64,000 nucleotides of DNA from Anthoceros angustus (taxonomy: Eukaryota; Streptophyta; Anthocerotopsida; Anthocerotales; Anthocerotaceae): positions 2,046,001-2,110,000 of the forward strand of contig MU008160.1 in the NCBI GenBank assembly GCA_010909165.1, written 5' to 3'. The notes under the pieces were generated by a model that saw only the letters and a list, made by a program, of their open reading frames with translations, was not told where the DNA came from and ran no database searches. Both the position numbers and the translations under genes were made by a program. Of this stretch, positions 32,513 through 45,419 are shown piece after piece (position 1 is the first letter of the stretch; every line of letters starts with the position of its first letter).

Positions 32513-35500
32513 CTACCACCTCACAAACTGCCTTAATCTCAGGAGTTTGAACCCTCGCCACCGAAACAATATGTACACTAACGCTATTGTGACAGCTAAC
32601 AGTGCACTTAAACTGCTGACACCGAAACCCTCCATTGTGATCTGAGAAACCGACCTTGCCTCAGCTGTAATCGTATGATCAGCAACCTTCTCAACATACA
32701 TGTCGGATGAGTTACCTCCTGCAAAGTCTGGCATCATGCCAGTTTCGCCTGGATAGCCGCCACCTGTTTCCTCTCCGACCTTGTCACTACTGAAGTGACT
32801 GTCACGCTTGTCCGGTTCGCTCAAGCGGAGAGCCAAAGTCTGACTGCTGGTATGGCGGCCGTCTTGGCCAGCTACCTCGCCTGCTGCTTGGCCCCTTAGC
32901 CGAACACTTGGCGACGTGTACAGTACAATTGGTTCCAGAATGAAGTCCACATACGTTGGCCTGCCCTCGTTTAGGAAGATTGAAGTGGTTCTACTTTTGT
33001 AACCCCACATGCTTGCAGTCACTGAGCCACGTTCCTTGGCACATGAGCACAGCGAAGACTGCCGCCTAGATAACCCAAAACACTGAAATCAAGGACAGAA
33101 AAAAGCCTGCCATGGAAACTCTTACCCTCATAGGCTTGTTCTGGAGCAAGAAGCCTATGAAAATCACCAAATACCTCGCTTGCATATACCTGTCCAAGGA
33201 AAGCTATCTGAGCCTAGATAAAGACTGAAGGAAAGGAAAACAACAATTGATTCTGCTTCTCTTCATGTAAAATGGTTGAAAACCACCAAATCCACAAAAC
33301 GCTTTAGGAACCAGAAAACTCACTCGATGGCTTATGCCTTCCACTGTGATGGTGGCACCTAGTGGAACACCGGTTGATGAGATGACCTTTCCGTGCACTG
33401 CTGACTACAGAAATCAATTTCAGCCATACACCTTTCTGAGTGTACATACGTTCGGCCAGATGCTCCCAATCACTTTCTATGTTGTGCGCTGTAAGTAGCA
33501 GGAATACTTACATTTACCACAGCTGTGACAAGCTCCAGCATACTTCTGCGATGCTCTCTTGCTATGCGCGCAACCTTAAAGATGCCAGACAACTTAGATC
33601 GAATCTGTTGATATCACACAGAACAAAAGTGGGCACCTCGGCAAGGATAAGCTCATGAATCACCTGATTGAAAGGAGGCCACTGAGCGGAGTCCACTTCT
33701 ATGGTGAGCTCAAAGCATCCACCATGTATGTAGTTCCAATCTTGCATGCCTCCATATAGAGGATACCTGCCATTTCGCCCACAATCAGAACAGTCAACAC
33801 TGTTCACAGGCCACAATCATCATATGGGGCTCGCGAATTGGTTATGGTGAAAGCTTCAGCTTTGATGAACTTTTCCTCTTTCGGGACAACTTTTTGTGGC
33901 AATGTGCGAGATGGTGCAGAATTCAGAAGAAAAATATATCACCAAAGATTTCCAGCACAGGCATCCAACCCACCAGGCTGCTCCATTTGTTATTCCTGTC
34001 GGAAACTCCTGGTTTTTCTTTGTCATGGAAGCATGGGCCCTTGCATAGAGGGTTGCAAGGTGTCTGAAAGCTTGATCGTCAGGACATGAAGAGTATTTCC
34101 TCCTGCAAAGTTGAATGGAAACCAGAAGACCGTGAGTATGAGTTCACCTATATGATCTCCAACTCATGTTTTCTTCAGCCGCTGGTCCACTTTCAAACCA
34201 GAGGTCAGCTCTTCCATTATGCTTGTCTTGAGAAGGAAAAACAGGTTCTTGCCCAGGGAAGTCTCACTTCATATCCCTTTCAGGCTTCCAGTTGGCCCTT
34301 TGCAGAAGACTGCAGGTAGAAAATGAAGAATATTGGACTATGAACCAAAAATGCAGAATTCTTACTTGCCATCATTGGAGCCATCCCAAGGATAGTTTGC
34401 GACCAAAGCACCCTGATCATAGAACAGGCTCAACAACATCAACACCAAATTACATGAGACACAGTTGACCTGGTTATTGTGCACAAGAGGTTGCCGAATA
34501 CAGCGTCTCTACCTACGCTGTGAAAGGGATTAGCCCAACTCTCCTGGAAATACCTCATGTAAGCTCGCGGATGCAACAAACCGATTGGTCCTTATCCAGT
34601 TCATGACAGCTCTGGTTTCTGGCTGCCGAGTACTTGGATCATTGTTCTGAGGCAAAAACTGTGTATTGCTCCTTATGTTAAACAGAAGTTACGGCCAAAG
34701 AATCAACTCATCCACCTGACTGAATCGAAGTGCACACAAAGGAAAGATAACTCAGATAGGCTAATCCAAGACAGGATCTCGTCACAGCAGAACCCACTTT
34801 CCAGCAAAGGAACCAGCTTATGTTTCTAATGCAACTAATGCTTCCTCCAACTTCACCTGATCTGGGAAATCTCTATTTAGATCGATGTTGTTAGCATTGC
34901 TGCGATTTTTTGCCCCAAAACCGTCTGGATTCATTGTTGGCAGCAAGTGAAGATGCACGTTGTCAATAATCCTGGTGGCCTACAGACAATTAACGAAGTA
35001 AGCACCCATGTACAGATGAAATTGTCTATCCATCCACATGGAAGTGCACCAAGGTCAGAGATTCAGGAACAAAGGAGCAACAACTCTTTCCTGCTTTCCT
35101 ATGACTTACCACCGGATTTTTCCCATACTGTTCACAAAGCCACTGGGCAAGCGACAGCAGGATTTCACGACCAGTGGGCTCATTTCCATGCAGATTACCT
35201 ACAAACTGCATGCCACAACATGGACTTCAGCAGGTCCGTTCCCAAAATGATAAACCATCCAGGACAGGAGCAAGTCTCTTCCCTTCATGCAGTCCTTATG
35301 ACCTGAACATCACCAAAAATGTACCTTGAAAGATGGCTTCGGTTCTAGTACACCTGGATTGTTGGAGATCTCCACAACCCACTGCCGAAACAATAAAGAG
35401 ACCAAAGCAGGTTACCACACTCTCGGTATACGACCAGCAGTTAGACGGCAGCTTGTGAACATGCGAAATTTTTTACCAGTGGTGCTCCAAGCACACTTTC

Positions 35501-36101
35501 TCCTATGCTGCACACCAAGTGACCATAATGGTTAACAGAAAGACTTCTTGCATTTCCACACACGTTCACGAATTACTGAGGAAACCAAGTAGCAAGGAAA
35601 AGGATGGATAATGTGAGACTTACCTATACATCCTAGATATATTGTGGCACTTGGCTACAAACTTTTTCAGAGCGGCTTCTAGCTCTGCATTACTTAAGTA
35701 GTGATCCCTGGTATTTGCTCTGTGTCTGATTGCGAGGGAACAAGCCCTAAGACCGAGGTGCAGCTGCGACCCAATACTTCACGTTGCTACAAAGACGCAA
35801 GAAAGTAAGATGTGGATGTGCGCAGGACTAAACGAGAACATTGATTTACCCTCTGGAGGAATTCGCAGTCGGCAAGGTTGCACCAACATTTCCTAGTACA
35901 GACGAGGAGGAGTTTGACTTTCCAACGCATGGTATGTACCTCATCACAAATTTAACATCGCTTTCATCGACAAACCTAACCTGCCTCGGCAAATGTTGCG
36001 TGGGAGTCCTCGTGGGCGGCGGATCCATGAGTCCAAGGCCAGAGAAAAGGCAGGATCAGGAGCAACGGGAGGAGCAGCTGGGGGCACAGGAGGCTTCCCA
36101 T
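32513..36101 (-). CDS. SOL1-like: SOL1-type zinc carboxypeptidase (M14, carboxypeptidase D-like)
   Basis: The enzyme removes C-terminal Arg/Lys from secreted peptide precursors in the endomembrane system; Arabidopsis SOL1 trims CLE19. The first exon is 36101-35981 (signal peptide MGSLLCPQLLLPLLLILPFL). Further coding pieces on the minus strand are near 35,935-35,850; 35,700-35,640 (AELEAALKKFVAKCHNISRM); 35,500-35,470 (GESVLGAPL); 35,385-35,330 (WVVEISNNPGVLEPKPSFK); 35,211-35,110 (LHGNEPTGRE, zinc ligands His and Glu); 34,985-34,858 (IIDNVHLHLLPTMNPDGFG ... NNIDLNRDFPDQ); 34,650-34,550; 34,415-34,365 (GALVANYPWDGSND); 34,080-33,960 (HLATLYARAHASM); 33,790-33,630 (WNYIHGGCFELTIEV, with the catalytic Glu); 33,398-33,320; 33,190-33,125 (FGDFHRLLAPEQAYE); and the last exon, 33,022-32,513. 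The last two contain the transthyretin-like domain and a C-terminal membrane span (SALLAVTIALVYILFRWR). Exact splice sites were not all worked out. Confidence 0.9.
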
Positions 36102-37189
36102 TTCCAGATGCTCAGCAGCCGGAGATCATGAAGCGGGGCAACACATGAACAGAGGGATGCGGCGCGTGGTTGAGTATTTGGATTTGTAAACCCACCTTGA
36201 CTGTAGCTCCGGAATCGCGGCATCTCCCCCGGACGAGCAGAGAGAGACTAGCAACCATATTTTTAGATCCAGACCCATGCGCTTCTTGTGGGGCTCCGAT
36301 ACTTGCTTACTTTACAGCCATAAGGACACCCCGAGAAGATGCGAAGCTTATGCACAAGTAATCAAATCCGCTACACACATATACGTCGTTGCATCGACTA
36401 CGTTCAAGCAATCCTGTTTAGCTGACAGAGGCATGCGACCCCCTTGAAAGGCACGGGGAATTGCTACGAAGTGCACCCTTGAAGTCACATCAGAGCATGC
36501 CATGACCGTGATTTTCTACTGCCTTTCCCTTCGACGTTGAGAGCACAACGTATTCCTTCAGGCAATACAACGACCGGAAAAAGGGTTGTACGAGAATAGG
36601 AGGGTGTTCCCGACTCAGAGCTCGGTGGAAGGTCCGAGTGATGACAGTGAGATCACACATTTTCCATTCCCCTCTCGCGATCACCTGACATGCAGGCTCA
36701 TGAAAACAGTTCATGACGGTTTTCCATCCTCCCGCAGCCCGCTGCCCTGGTTCCTTGACGTGTTGGAGCAAGGGCGCATAGCACAAGGTGGTGAGTAGGC
36801 ACAGACGAAGGAGGCCAGCAGACTAGTGTGCACTCTGGAAGCGCAGCCCCGGAATCAGGGATGTTGTAAACGGTACCAAGTGGAGCTGAAAGTGCTGCAT
36901 AAGGTGGTGGTGGGCGCAGCTGTAGGTGCCTCTCAGGCAGGCGCAGCAGTTGCGCCGGTGGCTGTGTGTTGAGGCGATCGAGCGAAAACGATGTCGCAAA
37001 AGCGAACATCCAAGGTTGCGGGGCAAGCGGACCAACGTCGGGACGATGTACAGCAGTGAACGGGTCCGGGAGAAAAGTAACCAAATAGACCATTTATAGA
37101 AGAGAGCCCCTGCATGTTCTTCCTAGGGCGGCGAAGCTGTGGGAGTTTCCGACAGCTTGCGGCCGTGTGCGGTAGGCAAGGATTGGGAA
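36102..37189. other. Divergent promoter region between carboxypeptidase and NUP35 genes
   Basis: About 1.09 kb separates the two start codons, which face away from each other, so both promoters must lie here. Open frames on either strand show no recognisable protein. No clear TATA box at a convincing distance from either start was found. Confidence 0.6.
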
Positions 37190-38053
37190 ATGAATCGGGC
37201 AGCGCCAATGCTTTCGAGGCGAGTTGGACGACAGCAACCCATGGTTTCGAGGGATGCCTCATCTGCTTCTCCATCAGCGGCAGCGGCAGCAGCAGGTGAT
37301 GGCCATGGGACTGCCGCACATCAACTGCCTCCTCCGCCGCTCTACTCCTTGGAGGATCGTGTGGAAGCTTCCCCTGAGTTTGCCTCCGCCCTTGTAGCAC
37401 CTCGTGTTCGCTCGGACGCCGGCACTGCAACGCCTGCCTCCTCCTCCTTCGCCAATTTCACGCAACTGGGGTATGCCGGTGGCCACGAACAGGAGCTGCC
37501 GTCGGGCGGAACCGGTGTGGTGCTGGATGCTGCAGCCTGTCAACGCAACATCGTCCGGCCGGAGCTTGCTAGGGCAGCTGTGTCCTATTCACCCGAGGGG
37601 GAGGAGTGGGTCACGGTCTTTGGATTCGGGGTGGATGAGACCAGGCTAGTGCTGAGGGAGTTCGAGAAATGTGGGCCGATTGTCAACTACGTGCCAGGAC
37701 CTGGTAGCGTCAATTGGATTCATCTGCAGTACGAAAACAGCTATGATGCCCAACTCGCTCTTCAGAAGAACGGAATGTATCTCAATACTGCTCTCATCGT
37801 CGGGGTGAAGCCTTTGGACCGACTGCAGCGACTAGCTCTCATGAACAAGGTGCCTTTGAGGCCTTCACCTTCCATGCCTCTCCCTCTGGGCACGCCAGGC
37901 AAGAGCTCCACCGCCGCACCAGCCTGGCGGCCTTCATCCCGCTCCTTCTATTTGCACAGTGCCGAAAGTGGAGCCTCTACGTCAGGTGTCACCCTTGCGT
38001 CGCCAGTCAAGTCCACCTTCTCTAGACTAGTTGATCTAGTATTTGGCGTCTGA
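37190..38053 (+). CDS. NUP35: Nucleoporin NUP35 (Nup53/MPPN domain), intronless
   Basis: The single open frame gives 287 aa from the ATG at 37,190 (MNRAAPMLSRRVGRQQPMVS). The frame is open upstream to 37,139, but the first downstream ATG fits plant NUP35 better. Landmarks in order are PPPPLYSLEDRVEASPEFAS near residue 45, then the RRM-like NUP35 domain with EEWVTVFGFGVDETRLVLRE, FEKCGPIVNYVPGPGSVNWI, YDAQLALQKNGMYLN and ALIVGVKPLDRLQR, and the C-terminal amphipathic end SPVKSTFSRLVDLVFGV, which in this family inserts into the nuclear envelope. It is an inner-ring component of the nuclear pore that dimerises through the RRM-like fold. Plant relatives that I know are spliced, so the absence of introns is noteworthy. 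The frame is fully intact. Confidence 0.93.
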   Translation: MNRAAPMLSRRVGRQQPMVSRDASSASPSAAAAAAGDGHGTAAHQLPPPPLYSLEDRVEASPEFASALVAPRVRSDAGTATPASSSFANFTQLGYAGGHEQELPSGGTGVVLDAAACQRNIVRPELARAAVSYSPEGEEWVTVFGFGVDETRLVLREFEKCGPIVNYVPGPGSVNWIHLQYENSYDAQLALQKNGMYLNTALIVGVKPLDRLQRLALMNKVPLRPSPSMPLPLGTPGKSSTAAPAWRPSSRSFYLHSAESGASTSGVTLASPVKSTFSRLVDLVFGV

Positions 38054-39262
38054 CAGAAACCTACCAAGCAGGAGAACTGCGTTTCGGATCTCTTTGCTTG
38101 CTGCTCTTTTTATGGAAGTGTAGGGGCAGGTGTGGGTGCAGATCTAGACGTAGGTGTCATAGGGCCCGTCTCTTAGGCCACGTCTTCCATGCTCCAAGGG
38201 CAGTTGTGAAGAAGCCATCGGATTGGTGGTGGGTGTGGTTGTCCCTCAGTAGCGTCCAACTGCCGGCCTGGGCGCTCATGCTTGCATCTGTGAGCGGAAT
38301 GACTTGTCTCTTGTGTGTATCCGTATCCATCAAATATGCATATGGACTGCGCTTCGCGATCGTGTGCCGCCTGACGGCCTGCGGCTCGACCCCCTTCTTC
38401 AATTTAAGACTGACCAGATGCCCGACATCGCCGATGTCGTACATGAGTTCAAACAAACAGTGGAAGACAATTGAAAAACGTTGAAGCCGAGTCCAGTCTT
38501 GGGAGGTGTCCCTCCTTGTCCCCGCCAACCGAGGGCATCTCCTCCTTTCGGCCAGGGCGGGAGCGGGGATGCGGGTTTGTTAGGTTCTTCTAAGGGCGGA
38601 CGTGCATCCGTTCGGTCGGCGTATGTAGATTAGGTCTCTCAGTTTGAACTCAAGCTCGAATCTAAAGGCGTATACTGCGGGATGCCATACGGGCCGTCTC
38701 GTTCCCAGCTTCGTTTTTCGTCAGCCCCTCCGGCATCCTTGCTCGCATGGCCCCATGGCCCCATGGCCCCATGCCCTAGCCATCTGGAACCCACATCTTT
38801 CATCACCAGTAATAAGAAGCACGTTTTATCAACCTACCTTGAATAAGAAAGCTCTCTATTGAAAGAGATGGGGTGAGCTCTACCTTGTACAAAAGTGGGT
38901 ACACACCTACGTAAATAGTGAATTATGGCGAATTAGGGCTTACGTTGTTGTTGGGGAGCAAACATGCCCTGCTGACTTGACTCGCTGGGCTTTTTTCGTG
39001 ATGCCAGGTTGGCTTGACCAAAATATTTGCGGCAGAGAGAAGCCTGGGTGGAGCTGCAGTGAGGTGAGGCGGTCGGGTGCTCGGACGAGCTATTAGGTAT
39101 GGACTCCTCAGGTCTTGCTTAGATTGTTACCGGGGCGTCGGGTCGGGAGAGGGGGAGGCATATTGTTTTCGGGCTGGAGGCCGGTCCCTCCTCGGACGTA
39201 CGTACTTGACGTAACATGTGCTCGTGCAGAAACGGATTCCCTTCAGCAGAAGAGCGCCCGCC
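38054..39262. other. Intergenic; no gene recognised
   Basis: This holds the NUP35 3' UTR and the upstream region of the FPA-like gene. A short run of GGCCCCAT occurs about three times at 38,750-38,780. No frame has recognisable protein content. Confidence 0.6.
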
Positions 39263-42200
39263 ATGCAATTCCGCCCTGAAGCTGCAAGTGGCCCTGGCTA
39301 CTCTGTCCGGCGCCCAGGTGCTCCTCCGTTTCCGGTGGGTATTTTTTTCATCCTCAAGCCTCCCGGGCTCTTGTGTATGTATGAGGTGAATTCTTGTGTT
39401 TGTGAGTTGAGGTTGTATGACTTTTCGGCATCTGCTTGTGTGCTGGCGTATCAGGCTGGACCTCCTTTCCGAGGAGGATTTCCTGTCGACCACGGGCCCC
39501 GTGTCGACGACAGGCGGCACCAGGTTTCTCGCAACCATTCTCTTTCTCAAAGACCAGAAGACGAGGAGGCTCCTGCTTCAAGGCACCTTTGGGTCGGGAA
39601 TGTGTCACAGGACGTCTCGGAAGATGTCCTTACCGAGAAGTTTTCCAAGTACGGCGAGATTGAGGGTGTGACCGTGTACTCGCAAAGGAACTATGCCTTC
39701 ATCAATTTTATGAAGGAAGAGGACGCTGTGGATGCTAAAAATGGCTTGCAAGGAGTCAATCTGGGAGGACTGGCTATGCGTATTGAGTTCGCCAAGGGGG
39801 TAAGCTGGTTCAGGGCCCGGACTGTACCGTTGTACCTGGCCCTTGGGATTTCCTGCACTGTTTCATTGCATGCCGTTGTTGTTAGGTCCTTTAGCAGCCA
39901 GTATGTTTGGCACCACACTGCGGAGAGCTGTCTGGAGGTGGAGTAAGGGTTAAACTCGTGCAGGATGATAAGCAGATGCAGGATGGATGATTAGCACTGG
40001 TTGTCATAATTTTGTCTATCCTGTGAGTTACTCCGTAAGCAACCATTCCTCACGGATGAAGCTGCCTGCGTTCAAAACTGTCCAGGCCAAGCCCAGCAGG
40101 CATCCGTGGGTAGGAGGGATCGGTCAGACGGTCTCCAAGGAAGATCTTGAGGGTGAGTTTACGGGGATTTGGAGACCTGGAGTACTATCAATCTTTGCAA
40201 GACGGTAATTGTGCCATTGTAGACTATGCAAGGCTTGAAGATGCAGTTGCTGCAGTTGATGCTGTGAATCGGAAACGCCTTGGAGATGAGGAGCTGCGAG
40301 TCGACTATGGGCGGTCTCAGCCTCTTAAACGTGTACGGTTCGCTCGAGTTCCACTTGGGGCACCAGGGGTACCATGTCTCATATTTAGATGGCAGTTTAG
40401 TGCATAACAGTGGGTTCCATAGGCTGCTGATATTGTTGATGTCATATTTGCAGGAAGCTGCACAGTCCGGTAACCGACATCAGGGAGACGATAGGACTGT
40501 GTCAAGGGATCATCGGGTATGTTTATTACCATCTGACTACTGGCTGTGGGTATGTGTGGGTAGCATGCTTTCTTGATTCCAAGGGTGCAGCTAGTACTGT
40601 ATGTGACCCATGCTGTCTTACTTTTTTACTTGGAAGTGTTCCGTACAGCCACATGAGTAGCAAGTGCTGACTGTCATGGATTTATTTGGCCCTCGATACC
40701 TGTGTAGGCTGGGTTCGGAAGTGGCTCAGGTTCAACTAGTGGGTCCAAAGACAAGGATGGGGAGCCCAGTGAAGTTTTGTGGGTAGGATTCCCATTATAT
40801 GCAAAGGTTGACGAGGAAGGGCTCCGTAGGGCTTTTGTTCCATTTGGAGAGATTGAGAGGATCAAAACTTTTCCGGGTCGCACTTATGCCTTTGTGCAGT
40901 TTAGGAGTGTTGAAGAGGCAACGCGAGCAAAAGATGGCCTTGAGGGAAAGCTGTTCAATGACCCTCGTGTCCATATAAGGTACTCTAAGAGTGAAATAGG
41001 TCCTGTGGACAACCCCAGAGATATAGAGGCCCCAGGTACCAGGTACTCAGAACCGCTGGTCAAAGGTGTGGGGCCTACTCGTTTTACCATTGGTGGTGTG
41101 GACCGTCTTGGAGCTGGCAGCCCTGTGAGGCCTTCAAGTCCAGGCGTGAGGATGAGTAGTTTGCGGCCAGAAGTGTTGTCAGGTAATCCTGTTGGTCGAG
41201 GGGTTGTGTCAGCCAGGACTGTTGGCCTGGGGCCAGGTATGGGTTTAGGGCGTGGTATGGGTAGAGGAGATGGAAGACTGATAATGGATGACATGGAATT
41301 TCAAATGACCGGTCCGGCTGCACGTGTTGGTGTTTCTAGCTCAGGGCTGAGAGCTGGTGGTAGACACGGCTATGAAGATGCCTGGGATTTGCCAGATGAA
41401 GATCTTGCATCAAGGGAGCAAAAGCGAGCTCGGGTTGGAGTCTATTCGGTTGGTGGTCCTGGAGAAGCTTCTTCCTTTGACAATTTTGATGGCCGTAGGT
41501 TTGCAGGGATAGAAGGTGTAAATCTAGGGTCCACCACGGATTTGGGAAGTACAGGTTACGGTGTTGCTAGACAAAGTGTACTGGCAGGTGATGATTATGC
41601 ACTCTCAGGGTCCAGGGCTCGATTGAACATGCAGTTGGAGGCCTCCAGACCAGCTGGCATGCTGCCACATGCTACTTCTGTGGGCAGTGGATATCATGCC
41701 GGAGGGAAGCGGGAATTGCATGGTCAAGAAAGCGGAACAGGTTCTGTAAACGAAAGTTGGAGGTGGCATGGCACTATAGCCAAAGGAGGAACTCCTGTTT
41801 GTCGGGCTCGCTGTTTTCCTGTTGGGAAGGGCATCGATGCCAATGTGTAAGTTGCTGTGCATGGGTGGAAGATTTGCTTGTTGAAGTAAGGGTGCATTCT
41901 GTTTGTGTCCAAGCTCCCAGATCATTGTTTTCTATAGAATGTTAGCACACACACTCCTGATGCTATTATCCCAAGCTCCTGCACTAACTGCTTTGGAACG
42001 AATGGCAGGCCTGACGTGGTCAATTGCACGGCTCGGACAGATCTCGACATGTTAGCTAAACATGTGTATCAAGCAGGGGACTTTGGAGTAGTATTTTTTG
42101 TGCCCGAAGCAGACCCTGATGTCCCACCGTATCAGGATTTCATGCATTATTTGGGAGAAAAACGTCGAGCTGGAGTTGCGAAATTGGGTGATGGAACCAC

Positions 42201-43608
42201 CCTCTTTTTGGTTCCACCTTCTGAGTTCTCTGAGAAAGTCCTCAAGGTCCCAGGTAACGATTGTTTATTTGGTGTTGTTCTCAAGCAACCACATGTAGTT
42301 CTTGCTCAGCCTCCACAGCCTCAGCAGCAGCAGGCAACGGTACAGCAGCCATCACAGCCTTCAACCCATCAGCAATTTTCCCAGGCAGTGGGACCTGCTG
42401 TGGTTGCTGGCCCTGCACAGGATACTCCTCCTGGCTTTCGTGGCCCATCACCCCCCCTGATTCCGGGACATCAACCTGGACAGGGTCCTTCAGCAGGACC
42501 CAGCACAGCCTCTCAGGCTCCACTTGGTAACCTGGCAGGTCTGACACCGGAGCTGATAGCTTCTTTGACCGCTTTGCTGCCACAGCAAGCACAGAACAAC
42601 CCAGTCACATCAAACTCAGCTCCAGGGCAAGCAGTAGCTGTCTCTGCACAGTTTTCTCAAAGTGGCACAGTCACTGCAGGAAGAGGCCCCTCTGCAATGC
42701 CGCAGGGTCCTTTGTTGACTAGTAGTTCAGGAGTAAACGATCCCAGACCGGCGTTCAGACCTACCCAAAATCCGGCCTCCCAGGGCTGGCATCAGTTCCA
42801 TCAAGAACAGAATCAGGCATCTCCTGTCAGCGGTGGTGTCAACCTTCACTCTACCGGGTTGCAGGCCTTGCCGGAGATCTACCAGTCAGGAGTTGCCCAG
42901 CAGCAACACCAGCAGCAGCAGCAGCAAACTCCACTTGCGCAGCAGCAGAGTGCTCCACAACAGCCGGGTGTTCCACAGGTTTCCTCGTCAAGCCTTCATA
43001 GCGTCCAGATTCAGGAGTTCCCCATCCCTGGATTCAGTGGACAGTATCTCCAGCAGTCCAGGCCACCACAATCCTCATCTGCGCCTCAGCTACCTGCTGA
43101 GCAGTTGGCTCAACTGACTGCACTTTTGACTCAAAGACAGCAGCAGCCTGCTCAGCAGCAAGCTGCCCACTTGCTTCAGCAACATTTCCAGCAACAGCAG
43201 CCAACTGCAGCCAGCACTTCTCAGCAACTGCCCCAAACTGTTCAGACGCATGTTGCTCAGCAAGGCCAAGTTCAGCAAGTTCACTCATCGCAGCCTTTAC
43301 AGCCTCCAGCCGTGGGATCAAGCTCCCAGTCCCAGTGGGGACAGCAGCAGCATCCACTACAGTCGCAGCAGCTGCAAGGGCAACGGCCAAATCAGACTCA
43401 ACACTGGGATGGGGCCGAATCCCAGGTGCAGCAGATTCCTAGTTTGACTCCTGCCGAGCAACAAGCAGCTCCTGGTCAGGTGTCAACAGGTGGGGAGGAA
43501 GAAGCCGAGAGGCAAAAACGTTTTCAAGCTACTCTGCAGCTGGCTGCTGCACTTCTGCAACAGATGCAACAGCAGGACAAGCCACGAGGTGGGCCGGAGC
43601 AACAGTAG
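39263..43608 (+). CDS. FPA-like: FPA-like RNA-binding protein (three RRMs plus SPOC domain, Gln-rich tail)
   Basis: Plant FPA directs alternative 3'-end cleavage and polyadenylation of nuclear transcripts. Exons: 39263-39334, 39455-39799 (RRM1: RHLWVGNVSQDVSEDVLTEK, NYAFINF), 40086 to about 40373 (RRM2: RHPWVGGIGQTVSKEDLE), 40454-40516, 40708-41846 (RRM3: EVLWVGFPLYAKVDEEGLRR, RTYAFVQF, then a Gly/Arg-rich region and WRWHGTIAKGGTPVCRARC, the start of SPOC) and 42009-43608. The last exon continues SPOC (VVNCTARTDLDMLAKHVYQA, YLGEKRRAGVAKLGDGTTLF, FLVPPSEFSEKVLKV) into about 400 residues rich in Gln, Pro and Ser. Junctions agree in phase. RRM2 reads through only if one G is ignored in the GGGG at 40,163-40,166: as written, the frame shifts between GEFTG and FGDLEYYQ. 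I treat this as a probable sequence error. Confidence 0.9.
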
Positions 43609-45290
43609 TTCTGCACAGGTATGTCTTCTGTGCTGCTCCATACCATGCTTTGTCCTTAGTCTAACCTAGCTGGGTTCCTGGGGACTATCAATGGGAGTCT
43701 TTTCTTGAAATGTGCTGCACAAGGGAGATGTCAGCCTGATCAGCAGTCATTGTCTTGTGAGCCCCCTTTAGCATTCAGGGTCTGCAGCTGGAACTAAGCA
43801 TACCATCCTGACATGAATGGCACGTGCACTTCCCAGTTCCCTCAACACGAGCAATACAGAACGATTCAAAATTTTCCTCCTTGACCCTTCACCCTTGGGA
43901 CATGTCTTAGCTCCATCGTATTCTTCCAATTGTATCGTGCAGTATGAGTGTGATGAAGAGGAAGGGTAGCCTCATGCCTGCTATAATTTTCACTCCAAAG
44001 CCAAACCTAAAATTGAAGTCCAGTTTGCATTCCTTTCTTCACAAATGCACCCCAATATTCTCCAAGGATTTGACTCTCTCCCATATTGCCCATTATTCGA
44101 GCAGCCACAGAATCAGGTTCCAGAAGTCTCATGGCTTATGTCGTCCGCAGAGCTGCATCGTCATGTATGGTACACGTGTGTCTTGCATTAGGTTGGTCTG
44201 CTGGGATGCCAAGTACTGAGGTGGAGTAACGAGCCTACTTAATCAATTCAATGTAGAACTGAGGACACATACTGCATCCTTCTGTTCCAAACCATGAAGT
44301 GGGCTATATCTATCCTTTCGCTGGCACATCACCCGCCCCTTATGAAACTTGTTTGTTCAAACGCCTCCTCCTTAGCAACGGCAGAAAACTGGGGATCTGA
44401 TCTGCATTCATCGCTGACTTGCTTTTTTTTTTTCTTTGGTTAGCTAGAGCTTCCGTCCGTTTCACTGTGTGGCCCTGTCGGTCATGATTGGTGATGAACT
44501 GTACAATCCTGAATCATGATTCCCCAGCAAAGGAACAGCCGTGCATTCGGTGGCTGAGCCTCCGATTATGTTGTCGAATGGGTGTGATGTGAGCATTCGT
44601 GGAACTATTTTGGATCAGGAGGGTATTTCTTTCGGGATGGCTGTGATAGTTTTCTTGTGTAAGGGGGCTTTGGTACACCTTTTGATAGGGAAGTTGTGCA
44701 ACTGTGAACAGTGCGACGTGTGCATGCAATGAATGCAGTATCGGGCATTCAACTTTCGAGGGGGTTGGATGGAGGGTTCTCATAGTGTCTGACCAGCAAG
44801 CAAGATCAGGCCCTAAGTAGAACAATGAAATGTCGACCCTAGCGTTGGAAGTTCATCTCACATCACTGTCGTTGCAAAATCACCCTCATTCTTCGTGATG
44901 CGTATTTGCAGTTTGAAGTTTAGGCACTCCGACATAAGTCCAATGAGCAAGTCACTACAGGCTTCTGAATCCCGCAATCTCTTGATTTCACATGTAGGGA
45001 GATCGTGACGTGCCGCCGCAGTCGCAGTCACGGGCCTGAAAACGTTTTAAGAGTACCACACGTTACGGGCGCCGATGTTGTTCGCGCCCTGCCTCCAGGA
45101 GAACTGCGGCATGTGGAAGCTTTTCAGAGGTACACGCTGCTTCCGCAGTTTGTATAGGGGCCTTTTGAATGTGAGAACCAGTAAACAAATGTTTTTGACA
45201 AAGTTTTTGGTTGCTGCGGTGAGGGCAATGGAATTTTTTACATATTTTTACTTATAATCTTAAATACATCATTGATAATTAAAGTAGTCA
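43609..45290. other. 3' region of the FPA-like gene and intergenic DNA; nothing else recognised
   Basis: The first several hundred bases should be 3' UTR. A GTATGT-like donor directly follows the stop codon (43,620), so an intron in the 3' UTR is possible. No further gene or repeat of note is visible. Confidence 0.5.
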
Positions 45291-45296
45291 TGTATG

Positions 45297-45325
45297 TATT
45301 TAACTTCACATAGTGAAGTTAAATA
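45297..45325. repeat. AT-rich perfect hairpin, 13-bp stem
   Basis: TATTTAACTTCAC at 45,297-45,309 pairs perfectly with GTGAAGTTAAATA at 45,313-45,325 around a 3-nt loop. A third TTAACTTCAC follows at about 45,326. The surroundings are strongly AT-rich compared with the rest of the window. Confidence 0.85.
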
Positions 45326-45419
45326 TTAACTTCACCCCTGTACGCATGTATGAATATATATTCACAGCAATGATATTCACAGCCATGCAAAGGATGTTCA
45401 CTAGACTCTACCCTTTTAA

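Noticed and set aside
36698-37430. Minus-strand frames between the carboxypeptidase and NUP35 genes
   Set aside because: They overlap the NUP35 start in antisense, lack motifs and change frame without splice signals.
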